Shown piece by piece: positions 48,808 through 59,422 of a DNA stretch of 64,000 bases; position 1 is the stretch's first letter; each line of letters opens with the position of its first letter. Position numbers and translations under genes: made by a program. The notes beneath the pieces are model-generated. The model made no database searches. It saw only the letters and a list, made by a program, of their open reading frames with translations, and was not told where the DNA came from. The stretch is from VRUE01 sp963702575. Its GTDB lineage: Bacteria; Actinomycetota; Thermoleophilia; Solirubrobacterales; 70-9. The stretch is from positions 1-64,000 of the forward strand of contig CAVPCU010000003.1 in NCBI GenBank assembly GCA_963702575.1, given 5' to 3'.

Positions 48808-49959
48808 GTGGGACGCTTTGCGGTGATCGGCGAAGGCCTCGAACAGGCGCTGCTGATGGCCTACCAGGTCTGGTGGGCGCTGGTGCTCGGCTTCGCGATC
48901 TCCGCCGCCGTCCAGGTCTGGGTGCCGCGCGAGCGGATCGAGGCGACGCTCTCGGGTCGCGGACCGAAGCCGGTCGCCTGGGCGACCGGGCTCGGCGCGG
49001 CCTCCTCCTCCTGCTCCTACGCGGCGATCGCGATCGCCCGCTCGCTGCTGCAGAAGGGCGCCTCGGCGACGACGGCGCTCGCCTTCCAGTTCGCCTCGAC
49101 CAACCTCGTCTGGGAGCTGGGGCTGGTGCTCTGGGTGCTGATCGGGTGGCAGTTCACGCTCGCCGAGTACGTCGGCGGGGTGATCCTGATCGCGCTGATG
49201 GCGGCGCTGCTGCGCTTCTTCGTCTCGCCGCGGCTGGAAGAACAGGCGCGCGAGCACGCCCGCACGGCGATGGAGGGCCACGTCCACGACCACTGCCACG
49301 GCGAGCACGGCTCCGGTGCCGGTAAATGGACTGCGGTTGCCGAGCACTTCCGTGCCGACTGGTCGATGCTGTGGAAGGAGATCGCGATCGGCTTCCTGCT
49401 CGCCGGCTTCATCGGCCTGCTCGGCAACGACTTCTTCAACTTCCTCTTCATCACCGACGCGCCGCCGCTGGTGCGGACGATCGAGAACGTCCTCGTCGGC
49501 CCGCTGATCGCGATCCTCAGCTTCGTCTGCTCGATCGGCAACGTGCCGCTGGCGGCGGTGCTCTGGTCGGGCGGGATCAGCTTCGCCGGCGTGATCGCCT
49601 TCATCTTCGCCGACCTGATCGTGCTGACGATCGTCGCCGCCTACCGCAAGTACTACGGCACCGCCTTCGCCCTGCGGATCACCGCGCTGATGTTCGTCAC
49701 GATCGTGATCTCGGCCCTGGTCGTCGACGCCGTCTTCGGCCTCGCCGGCCTGATCCCGACCGGCCCCCGCCCCAGCCGCGCCGACGTCTTCGGCTCGGTC
49801 CAGCTCGATTACAAGCTGGCGCTCAACCTGCTCGCCTCTATCGTGTTTACCGTATTAATATATCTATCTAGGGGTAATAGGAGATGGCCAGGTATCTCAT
49901 CGTCGCACTCTGCCTCGCTCTCGCCTGCGCGGGCTGCGGAGGATCCAACCCGACGGTGA
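48808..49959 (+). CDS. Permease of the DUF318/ArsP type
   Basis: 383 residues from GTG. Two permease halves each bear the family signature: GLGAASSSCSYAAIAIARSL with a cysteine, and FVCSIGNVPLAAVLWSGGIS with another. About ten membrane helices; the central loop is histidine-rich (HVHDHCHGEHG), suggesting metal binding. Relatives export trivalent organoarsenicals or metals. The last 25 residues (GNRRWPGISSSHSASL onward) look unnatural and overlap the next gene by 76 bases, so the true end may lie near 49870. Confidence 0.8.
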   Translation: MGRFAVIGEGLEQALLMAYQVWWALVLGFAISAAVQVWVPRERIEATLSGRGPKPVAWATGLGAASSSCSYAAIAIARSLLQKGASATTALAFQFASTNLVWELGLVLWVLIGWQFTLAEYVGGVILIALMAALLRFFVSPRLEEQAREHARTAMEGHVHDHCHGEHGSGAGKWTAVAEHFRADWSMLWKEIAIGFLLAGFIGLLGNDFFNFLFITDAPPLVRTIENVLVGPLIAILSFVCSIGNVPLAAVLWSGGISFAGVIAFIFADLIVLTIVAAYRKYYGTAFALRITALMFVTIVISALVVDAVFGLAGLIPTGPRPSRADVFGSVQLDYKLALNLLASIVFTVLIYLSRGNRRWPGISSSHSASLSPARAAEDPTRR

Positions 49960-50780
49960 CGATCGGCGCAGGCAGCACCGCCGAAGAACAGGTCCTCGCC
50001 CAGATATACGCCCAGGCGCTGCGGGGCGCCGGCTACGAAGTCGCGCCCAACGTCAGGTTCGGCATCGGCTTCGGAGCGGCAGCGGCGGCAATCAAAGAAG
50101 GTCGCGTGTCCGCCTACGTCGACCATCTCAGCACCCCGTCGAGCGAATCGGCCGAACTCGAAGAAGTGCCCGCCGATCCGCGAAAGGCCTACGAAAAGGC
50201 GAAGCGCCGGCTCGAGAAGAAGGGGCTGACGGCCTTTCCGCCAACGCCCTTCTCCTTCACCAACCTGGTCGGCGCGCTGCAGAAGACGGCCGCGAAACAC
50301 GGCCTGAAGACGGTCTCCGACCTGAAGGGCGACTCCGAAGGCCTGACGATCGCCGGCGTGACCGGTTGCCACGAGCGGGTCAACTGCGTAGAAGGACTGG
50401 AACTGCGCTATGGCCTGCGGTTCGCGGGCTTCATCTACAGGTTCTCGGGACCCCCGACCGAACCCTTCCGGGCACTGGAAACCGGGTTCTCCGACCTGGC
50501 GATGCTGCCCAGCACCGACGGCAGGCTCGCCACCGAGAAGGGCGAGTTCGCGACGCTCGAAGAGGACAGGCACCTCTTCCCCGCCGGCAACGCGATCCTC
50601 GTGACCACGCAGAAGCTGGTCGAAGAAGCCGGCCCCGAATACGAAGAAGCGATCGTCGCCGCGCAGAGGGGCCTCACCCTGCCGGTCATGCAGGGGCTCG
50701 ACGCGAAGGTCGAACTCGAAAAGCGGACGCCGGCCGAGGTCGCGGCCGAATACCTGAAGCGGAGCGGGCGCGGCGGCTAG
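49884..50780 (+). CDS. Glycine-betaine/choline-type substrate-binding lipoprotein (OpuAC/ProX-like)
   Basis: A 298-residue lipoprotein: lipobox ACAGC (Cys18), GAGSTAEEQVLAQIYAQALR at the start, YVDHLSTPSS, FSFTNLVGALQKTAAKHGLK, FRALETGFSDLAMLPSTDGR, ATLEEDRHLFPAGNAILVTT. This resembles the osmoprotectant ABC binding protein fold. No permease or ATPase gene adjoins it. The leader is a strikingly AT-rich patch (49840-49883) with TTTACC and TATATC words and a TAGGAG ribosome site. The stop shares CTAG with the convergent MFS gene. Confidence 0.82.
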   Translation: MARYLIVALCLALACAGCGGSNPTVTIGAGSTAEEQVLAQIYAQALRGAGYEVAPNVRFGIGFGAAAAAIKEGRVSAYVDHLSTPSSESAELEEVPADPRKAYEKAKRRLEKKGLTAFPPTPFSFTNLVGALQKTAAKHGLKTVSDLKGDSEGLTIAGVTGCHERVNCVEGLELRYGLRFAGFIYRFSGPPTEPFRALETGFSDLAMLPSTDGRLATEKGEFATLEEDRHLFPAGNAILVTTQKLVEEAGPEYEEAIVAAQRGLTLPVMQGLDAKVELEKRTPAEVAAEYLKRSGRGG

Positions 50781-52000
50781 GCGCCGACGGCGAGACCTCG
50801 CGCCCGTGCCAGCGAGACCCGCGCCGCCCAGGCGGCGGAGAGGCCGGAGACCGCCGCCAGGACCAGGGCGAATCGCGGGTCGTAGGCCTGGGAGAGCCAG
50901 CCGGCCAGGGGGCCGCCGATCGGGGTCGAGCCGAGGAAGACGACCGAGTAGAGCGCCATCACGCGGCCGCGCATCGCCGGCTCTACCGCGAGTTGGAGGG
51001 TCGAGTTGATCGTCGCTGCGAAGGTGACCGCGGCGGCGCCGAGCAGCGCCAGCACGGGGATCTCGAGGGCCAGCGCAGGCATCGCCGCGGCAAGGGCGGC
51101 GGCCGCGCCGAAGGCGAGCGCCGCGGCGGCGATCAGGCGCGGGCCGGTGCGGCCGCGGGCGCCGACGATCAGCGCGCCCGCGACCGAGCCGACGCCCATC
51201 GCCGAGACCAGCGCGGCGTAGGTGCCGGCGCCGCCGTCGAAGCTGAAGCGCGCCAGCATCGGCAGCACCACCTGGAAGTTGAAGCCGAAGGTGCCGACCA
51301 GCGCCATCAGGCCGAGCGGCACTGCGAGCTCGGGCGTGCGGCGCACATAGCGCAGGCCGGCGCGAATCGCGCCGGGCTCGCGCCCGGCGACCGGGGCGGC
51401 GCGCAGCTGCGCCGGGTCCATCAGCCTCAGCGCCGCGATCATCGCGGCGAAGGTGAGGGCGTTGACGGCGAAGCAGGGGCCGACACCGAAGGCGGCGATC
51501 AGCACGCCCGCGACCGCCGGGCCGGCGATCCGCGCCGACTGGACGATGACGCTGTTGAGGCTGACCGCGTTGACCAGGCGGTCGGGGCCGACCATCTCGA
51601 TCACGAAGCTCTGCCGGGTCGGGTTGTCGACGGCGTTGACGGCACCCATCGCCAGCACCGCGAGGTAGACCATCCAGGGGGCGACGACCCCGGCCTCGGT
51701 GACGGCGAAGAGGCCGAGCGCGGGGATCGCCATCAGCGCCTGCGTCGCCATCAGCAGCCGGCGCTTGGGGAAGCGGTCGGCGAGCAGGCCGCCCCAGGCG
51801 CCGAAGAGCAGCATCGGCAGGAACTGCAGCGCCGTGGTCAGGCCGACGGCGAGGCCGCTGCCGGTCAGGCTGAGGACCAGCCAGAGGGCGGCGACCGTCT
51901 GCATCCAGTTGCCCGAGAGCGAGACGATCTGGCCGGCGAAGTAGCGGCGGTAGTTGGGGACTGAGAGGGATCCGAAGCTGCGTCCGAGCGCGGCGCTCAA
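50777..52000 (-). CDS. MFS transporter, EntS/MFS_3-like exporter
   Basis: 407 residues, 12 membrane helices. RSFGSLSVPNYRRYFAGQIV and the loop LLADRFPKRRLLMATQ between helices 2 and 3 are typical, as are NAVDNPTRQSFVIEMVGPDR and GRVMALYSVVFLGSTPIGGP. Drug or siderophore export is usual for this group. The ATG overlaps the marR stop (ATGA), so the regulator likely controls this pump. Confidence 0.9.
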   Translation of the reverse strand: MSAALGRSFGSLSVPNYRRYFAGQIVSLSGNWMQTVAALWLVLSLTGSGLAVGLTTALQFLPMLLFGAWGGLLADRFPKRRLLMATQALMAIPALGLFAVTEAGVVAPWMVYLAVLAMGAVNAVDNPTRQSFVIEMVGPDRLVNAVSLNSVIVQSARIAGPAVAGVLIAAFGVGPCFAVNALTFAAMIAALRLMDPAQLRAAPVAGREPGAIRAGLRYVRRTPELAVPLGLMALVGTFGFNFQVVLPMLARFSFDGGAGTYAALVSAMGVGSVAGALIVGARGRTGPRLIAAAALAFGAAAALAAAMPALALEIPVLALLGAAAVTFAATINSTLQLAVEPAMRGRVMALYSVVFLGSTPIGGPLAGWLSQAYDPRFALVLAAVSGLSAAWAARVSLARARGLAVGA

Positions 52001-52491
52001 CCTGCCTCGCCCCGCTCGGCCGGCTCTTCGGCCAGCACTCGCTCGAGGATCTCGGCCGCCCGCTCCAGCGTCTCCACGTCGGCGTCCGGCAGAGCGCGCA
52101 TCCGCCGTGCCAGATAGGCGTTCTTGCGCCCGCGCAGGCGGCGCAGCCGCTCGCGCCCGGCGGGGGTGAGGCTGACTAGCGTGCTGCGGCCGTCGTCGGG
52201 GTCTGGCGTGCGCTCGACCAGGCCGGCCTCGGCGAGGACGCGCAGCGTGCGCGTCGCCGTCGGCCGCTTGACCCGCTCGATCGCGGCCAGCTCGCTGGGC
52301 GTCAGCGGCCCGTGCCGCTCGACCGTCGCCAGCGCCGCCGCCGAGGTCGGCGTCAGCTCGCCCACCGCCCCCGCCGCCTCCTGGCGCAACCGCCGCGCCG
52401 TCCGCACGATCGCCATCCGCAATCTCGAGGCCGAAGCCGCCAGCCGATCGGCCGCGTCACCGAGAGTCGTGTCCATGCCGGTCGAGTTCAT
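51997..52491 (-). CDS. MarR-family transcription regulator
   Basis: A 164-residue winged helix: ELTPTSAAALATVERHGPLT, PSELAAIERVKRPTATRTLR as recognition helix, VLAEAGLVERTPDPDDGRST wing, C-terminal helices DAYL-like YLARRMRALPDADVETLERA. Two-gene operon with the MFS exporter; presumably represses its own promoter, which would lie in the AT-rich stretch 52495-52525. Confidence 0.9.
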   Translation of the reverse strand: MNSTGMDTTLGDAADRLAASASRLRMAIVRTARRLRQEAAGAVGELTPTSAAALATVERHGPLTPSELAAIERVKRPTATRTLRVLAEAGLVERTPDPDDGRSTLVSLTPAGRERLRRLRGRKNAYLARRMRALPDADVETLERAAEILERVLAEEPAERGEAG

Positions 52492-52527
52492 TCGTTAGCT
52501 CTGGTAATTAGATTAGCAAACTACCCG

Positions 52528-52572
52528 CGAGTCTGCTCTCGTGCCCGCTATCCGGACACGAGAGCAGACTCG
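52528..52572. repeat. 16-bp inverted repeat between marR and the ion-channel gene
   Basis: 15 perfect pairs (52529-52543 with 52557-52571) plus one more outside, loop of 13 bases. The genes on either side diverge, so it is not an obvious terminator. It may act in a leader RNA or as a binding site. Confidence 0.6.
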
Positions 52573-52615
52573 TCGTCGGGTAGGCTCCGCGCCGGCGGCG
52601 TCGAAGTAGGCGCGG

Positions 52616-53420
52616 ATGGTCGACGAAGCACAGGAGGCGATGGTCTACGGGCCGGGGATGGACGCGCGCTCGACCCGCGTCGCCGAACGGCTGAACACGC
52701 CGATGCTGATCGCCGCGGCGCTGACGATCCCGGCGGTGGCGATCAACGAGTCCCATCCCCGGGCCGGGATGCTGGTCGTCGCCCAGGCGCTCAACTGGAT
52801 CATCTGGACCGCCTTCCTGATCGAGCTGGTCGATGATGCTCTGCGGTCGTGCCCGACCGCCGCGCCTGGCTGCGCCACCACCCGCTCGACCTGATCATCG
52901 TCGTCTTCACCCCGCCGGTGCTGCCGGCCGGCCTGCAGAGCCTCCGCGTCCTGCGCCTGCTGCGGCTGCTCCGCCTGCTCCGCCTCGCCCAGCTCTCGCG
53001 CGAGGCCTTCTCGCTGCGCGGCCTGCACTACGCGGCGCTGCTGGCGTTGCTGACCGCGCTCGGCGGCGGCGCGCTGTTCGTCGGCCTCGAGAAGCACAGC
53101 CAGCACCTCACCGCCTGGGACGGGATCTACTGGGCGGTGACCTCGATGACGACGCTGGGCTCGAACATCTACCCGACGACGACCGGCGGCGAGATCGTCG
53201 GCGTGGTGATGGTGATCGTCGGCATCTCCTTCGTCGCGCTGCTCACCGGCGCGATCGCGCAGCGCTTCCTCGGCCCCGAAATCGCCGAAGTCGAGGCCGA
53301 GCTGGAGGCGGAGGAGGCCTCGGCCGAGGCAGGTCGCCCTGCGCGAGCTGCGCGAGCGTGCGCGAGCAGCTCGCCGCGCTCGAGATCGCGGTCGAGCGCA
53401 TGGTCGACGAACGCGCCTCG

Positions 53421-53424
<4 letters not shown>
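52616..53424 (+). pseudogene. Voltage-gated-like ion channel, frameshifted
   Basis: Segments in different frames together give a six-helix channel. 52616-52835 encodes YGPGMDARSTRVAERLNTPM, LNWIIWTAFLIELV. The frame then shifts, and 52849-53335 encodes RRAWLRHHPLDLIIVVFTPP, an S4-like LRVLRLLRLLRLLRLAQ, a pore helix and filter TSMTTLGSNIYPTT, and S6 GVVMVIVGISFVALLTGAIA. A last shift near 53340 restores VREQLAALEIAVERMVDERA, a coiled coil. The filter lacks the potassium-selective TVGYG. The order is as in KvAP-like channels. The breaks may be sequence errors. The stop shares CTAG with acs. Confidence 0.7.
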
Positions 53425-55416
<1,992 letters not shown>

Positions 55417-55481
55417 TGCGCTCCTCCCGTGCCGCTAGCCGCCTCACCGCTGCTCAGAACGCTACCTGATTCGCGACTGAG

Positions 55482-56917
55482 ATGCTCTTCCGCCAGATCA
55501 TCCACGAGGACCTCGGCTGCGCCTCCTACCTCGTCGGCGACCCCGGCTCCGGGCGTCGCCGCGGTCGTCGACCCGCAGTGGGACATCGAGCCCTACCTCC
55601 ACCTCGCCCGCCTGCACGGGGTGCGGATCGAGCACGTGCTCGAGACCCACAACCACGCCGACCACGTCTCCGGCCACGGCCGCCTGGCGCGGGCGACCGG
55701 GGCGACGATCCACGTCAGCGAGCTGGCCGGGGCCGAGTACGAGCACGAGCCGTTCGCCGACGGCTGGACGCTGGAGCTGGGCGAGGCGGTGCGATCGAGG
55801 CGATCCACACCCCCGGCCACCGGCCCGAGCACACCTCCTTCCTGCTGCGCGACGCCGAGCCGCGGCGGCGACCCGGTCGCGGTGCTGACCGGCGACTCGC
55901 TCTTCGTCGGCGACGTCGCCCGCCCCGACCTGGCGGTCGAGCCGCGCGAGGGCGCCGCCGACATCTTCCGCTCGCTGCACGAGCGGCTGCTGGCGCTGCC
56001 CGACGAGGTCGAGGTCTGGCCCGGGCACCTCGGCGGCTCGCTCTGCGGCAGCTCCGGGATCGACCTGAAGACCTCCTCGACGATCGGCTTCGAGCGCGGC
56101 CACAACCGGGCGCTGGCCTTCGCCGACGAGGCCGATTTCGTCGAGGACGCGGTCTCCTCGCTGGGCGAGCGGCCGCCCAACGTCGAGCACATCGTCGCCC
56201 TCAACCGCGGCCCGCTGGTCGAGACGATCGGCTCGCCGGCGCAGCTCACGCCGCGCCGCTTCGAGGCGGCGATCGCCGAGGGGGCGAAGGCGGTCGACTC
56301 GCCGCACCAACGAGCAGTTCGACGAGGCCCACATCCCCGGCTCGATCAGCGCCTCGGCCTACGACACCGGCTTCGCGACCAAGGTCGCCCAGGTGGTGCC
56401 GCCCGAGGCCGAAGTGGTGGTCGTCGCCGCCTCCGACGGCAACGAGCTGGACGCGGCCGAGCTGCTGGCCGCGGTCGGGCTGAGGGTGCGCGGCTTCCTC
56501 GGCGGCGGGATGAGCGCCTGGCGGGCGGAGGAGCGCCCGGTCAGCGGATCGAGCCGATCGGACCCGACCGAGCTGGCGGAGCTGCTCGCCGGGGAGGAGC
56601 CGCCGCTGGTGCTCGACGTGCGCGGCGCCGGCGAGTACGCCGACGGCCACATCGCCGGCTCGCTCCACATCCCCTACGGCGAGCTGGCGCGGCGGCTCGA
56701 CGAGGTGCCGCGCGACCGCGCCGTGGCGACGATCTGCAAGGGCGGCAAACGCAGCGGCCTCGCCGCCTCGGTCCTCCAGCGCGAGGGCTTCGAGACGATC
56801 CACGTCGCCCGCGGCGGCGTCGGCACCTGGCAGGCGCCGGCAGCGGTCGAGACCGCCGACGCGCCTGCGTCCCGCTCGACGTGCGTGCTCAGTACCCCGG
56901 GGGGTGGCGGGCGATGA
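55482..56917 (+). pseudogene. Persulfide dioxygenase (MBL) fused to two rhodanese domains, frameshifted
   Basis: An MBL domain (residues about 1-230) with THNHADHVSGHGRLA, HTPGHRPEHTSFLL, VLTGDSLFVGDVARPDLA and VWPGHLGGSLCG is followed by a rhodanese without a clear Cys (NEQFDEAHIPGSISASAYDT). A second rhodanese has Cys in ATICKGGKRSGLAAS. This architecture oxidises glutathione- or other persulfides to sulfite. Shifts near 55555, 55795, 55862 and 56303 split it. Divergent from acs by 65 bases; overlaps the convergent NlpC/P60 gene by 29 bases. Confidence 0.8.
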
Positions 56918-58120
56918 AGCCTTCGGGGGAGTCGACCAGTTCGGGATGCCAGCGGGGGCCGGGGCCGCCGACGGTGTCGAAGGCGAGGCCGGCGATGATC
57001 ATCCAGGCGTGTTCGGCGTTGGCGTAGACGGTGATCCAGTGGCCCGGGCCCGGTTCGCCCCAGGTCTCCAGCCCGGTCGAGTCGAGCGGGCTTTCGAGGA
57101 AGCCGCCGCCGTGCAGGGCGAAGCTGACCGCGCCCGAGCAGTCGTAGCCGGAGGATTCGAAGGAGCCGTGGCCGCCGCCCCAGATGTAGGGGGTGGTGGC
57201 GATCGAGTTGGCGGCTTCGATCGCCGCGGCGATCGCCGGCGGCGCCGCGCTGGGCACGCTCGCCTGGCTTTCGGAGATGAATTCGGCGCTCTCGCCGGGG
57301 GTCAGCGGCGCCGGGGCTTCGCCCGCCGGCGCACGGGCGCACCGGTGGCGGCCATCTGCTCGGAGATCGCGGCGAGGTTGTCGCTCAGCGCCTGTTCGCG
57401 CGACTCGAGCGATTCGAGCTGGACCTGGCGGCGCGGCCTGTGCTTCCTTCAGTTCGGCGAAGCGGGCGGCCGCCTTCTGCTTGGCGGCGGCCGCTTCGCG
57501 CTCCTTGACCGCGATCGCGTCGCGCGCTTCCTTCAGCTCGCGGCGGATCGCCGCCATCCGCTTGACCGCCGCCTTGGCCTCGTCGCGCAGTCCCTTGACC
57601 CGGTCGGCGACCGAGTCGTCGTAGTCCTGCACCCGGCTGAGGTATTCGGCGCGGGCGTCGACCTGCGACCAGCTCTGCGAGTCGACGACGACGCTGAGCA
57701 CGTCGGGATTGCCCGCCTCGTACATCGAGACGAGGCGCTGGCGCAGGACGCCGAGCGCGCGCTGCAGGCGAGCGCGGATCACGGCCAGGTGGTGCTTCTC
57801 GGCCGCGAGCTTTTCGCTCGCTTCGGTCGAGCTCGGCCTGCTTGGCTTCGAGTTCGCCCTCCAGCGCGAGCTGCTGCTGGCGCAGGCGCGAGACTTCGCC
57901 CAGCATCGTGTCGATCGCGTGGTTCTGTTCTTCGATCGTCGCGCTCAGCGAGCTCGAGCTTTCGCGCACCTTGCTCGAGCTTGCCCTGGGTCGCGTCGAG
58001 CTTTTCGCTCAGCGAAGCCGCCGACCCGTTGGCGGTCAGGCAGAGAGAGGCGAGCAGCAGCGCTGCGGGCAACAGCAGCCACCGGGGCATGCCGGGAGTG
58101 GCGCGCATCGGGCCGCGCAC
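56889..58120 (-). pseudogene. Secreted NlpC/P60 (C40) peptidoglycan hydrolase, frameshifted
   Basis: Signal peptide WLLLPAALLLASLCLTANGS. A long coiled coil (SLSEKLDATQGKLEQ, IEEQNHAIDTMLGEVSRLRQ, SVADRVKGLRDEAKAAVKRM, LESLESREQALSDNLAAIS) is followed by a C40 domain with catalytic Cys in SSGYDCSGAVSFALHG and His in GPGHWITVYA. RipA-like enzymes of this plan cut peptide stems in the cell wall and are held inactive by the coiled coil. Shifts near 57965, 57820, 57435 and 57340 interrupt the coiled-coil part only. The catalytic domain is intact in one frame. Confidence 0.78.
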
Positions 58121-58154
58121 GCTACAGAACTCGCCTCTCGATTGTTAGGAGTTG

Positions 58155-58589
58155 CTAATAACCTGCAACTTCGGTCGCAGTTGCCACTGCGGAGACGCCG
58201 CTAGGCGAGAGTTTGGCCTTCGCCCGGTCGAACTCCTCGCTCGAGATCGCGCCCTTTTCCTTCAGCTCGTTGAGCTTGTGCAGCTCGTCGGCGGGCGAGC
58301 TGTGGGCCTGTTGCTGGATATAGGCGTCCATGTGATGTTTGGCCTCCGCCTGGGCCTTGAGCGCCCTTTCGCGCATGCCCGAGCCGCGCGCGATCAGGTA
58401 GACCAGCGCCGTCAGGAAGGGGATGACGACGAGGAAGAGGACCCAGGCGGCCTTCCCCCAGCCCGACATCTCGTGGTCGCGGAAGAGGTCGCTGAGGATC
58501 GTGATCAGGATCCAGATCCAGATCACGAAGAAGAAGATCTCCAGGGCGAGCCAGAGGGCTTCGCCGAAGTTGACGTCTGCAAACAGCAC
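58155..58589 (-). CDS. SHOCT-domain membrane protein
   Basis: 144 residues: two membrane helices with the PLDc_N-like pattern (ALEIFFFVIWIWILITILSD, AWVLFLVVIPFLTALVYLIA, then RGSGM), a short helix, and a C-terminal SHOCT motif (DELHKLNELKEKGAISSEEF, DRAKAKLS). SHOCT tails promote self-assembly. Function unknown; the family is common in actinobacteria. Confidence 0.85.
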   Translation of the reverse strand: MLFADVNFGEALWLALEIFFFVIWIWILITILSDLFRDHEMSGWGKAAWVLFLVVIPFLTALVYLIARGSGMRERALKAQAEAKHHMDAYIQQQAHSSPADELHKLNELKEKGAISSEEFDRAKAKLSPSGVSAVATATEVAGY

Positions 58590-58642
58590 TGGTGAGTCCT
58601 TTCGTCGATTACGGAATGCGGCGCCTCCGCTTCTTCACCACG

Positions 58643-59422
58643 CTATTGGCCGCTCCTGCGCGGCGCATCCGTACTTTTCAGCCTTTCGCAGAAGAGGACG
58701 GCGGCGACCGCGGTGGCGAGGTTGAGGCTGGAGACGCCGGCCCGCATCGGGATCGCCAGGCGGGCGTCGGCGCGGGCGAGGACGGCGTCGCTGAGGCCGT
58801 GGCGCTCGGTGCCGAAGGCGAGGATCGCCCGGGGCGGCAGCTCGGCCGCCCGCATCTCCTCGCCGTCGGGGTCGATCGCCAGCAGCGGCCGCTCGCTCCG
58901 GGGCGCCTCCTCGACCGCGGCGACCGGCAGGGCGAAGTGCAGCCCGGCGGCGCCGCGCAGAGCGTCGGGGTGCCAGGGATCGTTGGCGCCCGTGGTGAGG
59001 ACCGCGGCGGCGTCGGCCGCGGCGGCGACCCGCACGCAGGCGCCCATGTTGCCCATCGTCCGCGGGTCCTCGAGCAGGACGACCGGCGCCGGGCGCCGGT
59101 CGTCGAGGGCGGCCTCGAGGTCGACGGCGGGGCGGCGGGCGATCGCGACGACGCCGGTGCGGGGCGCCTGCGGCGCCAGCGCGGAGAGCACGTCGGCGCT
59201 CACCTCGCTCACCCGGCCGCTCAGCGTCCCGGCCAGGTCGGGGGCCAGCTCGCGCGCCAATGCCTCCAGCTCGGCCGGCTCGGGGGCGACCGCCTCGAGC
59301 ACCTCGGCGCCGAAGCGCAGCGCGTGCTTGAGCGCGTGGAACCCCTCGAGCACGGCGAGGCCGCGGTCGCGCCGCGCGCCGCGAAAGCGTCCGATCAGAG
59401 CCTGCTGGCCGTCCTCCCCCAC
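58643..59422 (-). CDS. SpoU/TrmH-family RNA 2'-O-methyltransferase
   Basis: 259 residues, GTG start. An N-terminal substrate-binding part precedes a SPOUT domain with VVLLEDPRTMGNMGACVRVA (motif 1), AILAFGTERHGLSDAVL (motif 2) and IPMRAGVSSLNLATAVAAVL (motif 3). It methylates a ribose in rRNA or tRNA. Its start overlaps the end of the flavoprotein gene by 28 bases. Confidence 0.9.
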   Translation of the reverse strand: MGEDGQQALIGRFRGARRDRGLAVLEGFHALKHALRFGAEVLEAVAPEPAELEALARELAPDLAGTLSGRVSEVSADVLSALAPQAPRTGVVAIARRPAVDLEAALDDRRPAPVVLLEDPRTMGNMGACVRVAAAADAAAVLTTGANDPWHPDALRGAAGLHFALPVAAVEEAPRSERPLLAIDPDGEEMRAAELPPRAILAFGTERHGLSDAVLARADARLAIPMRAGVSSLNLATAVAAVLFCERLKSTDAPRRSGQ

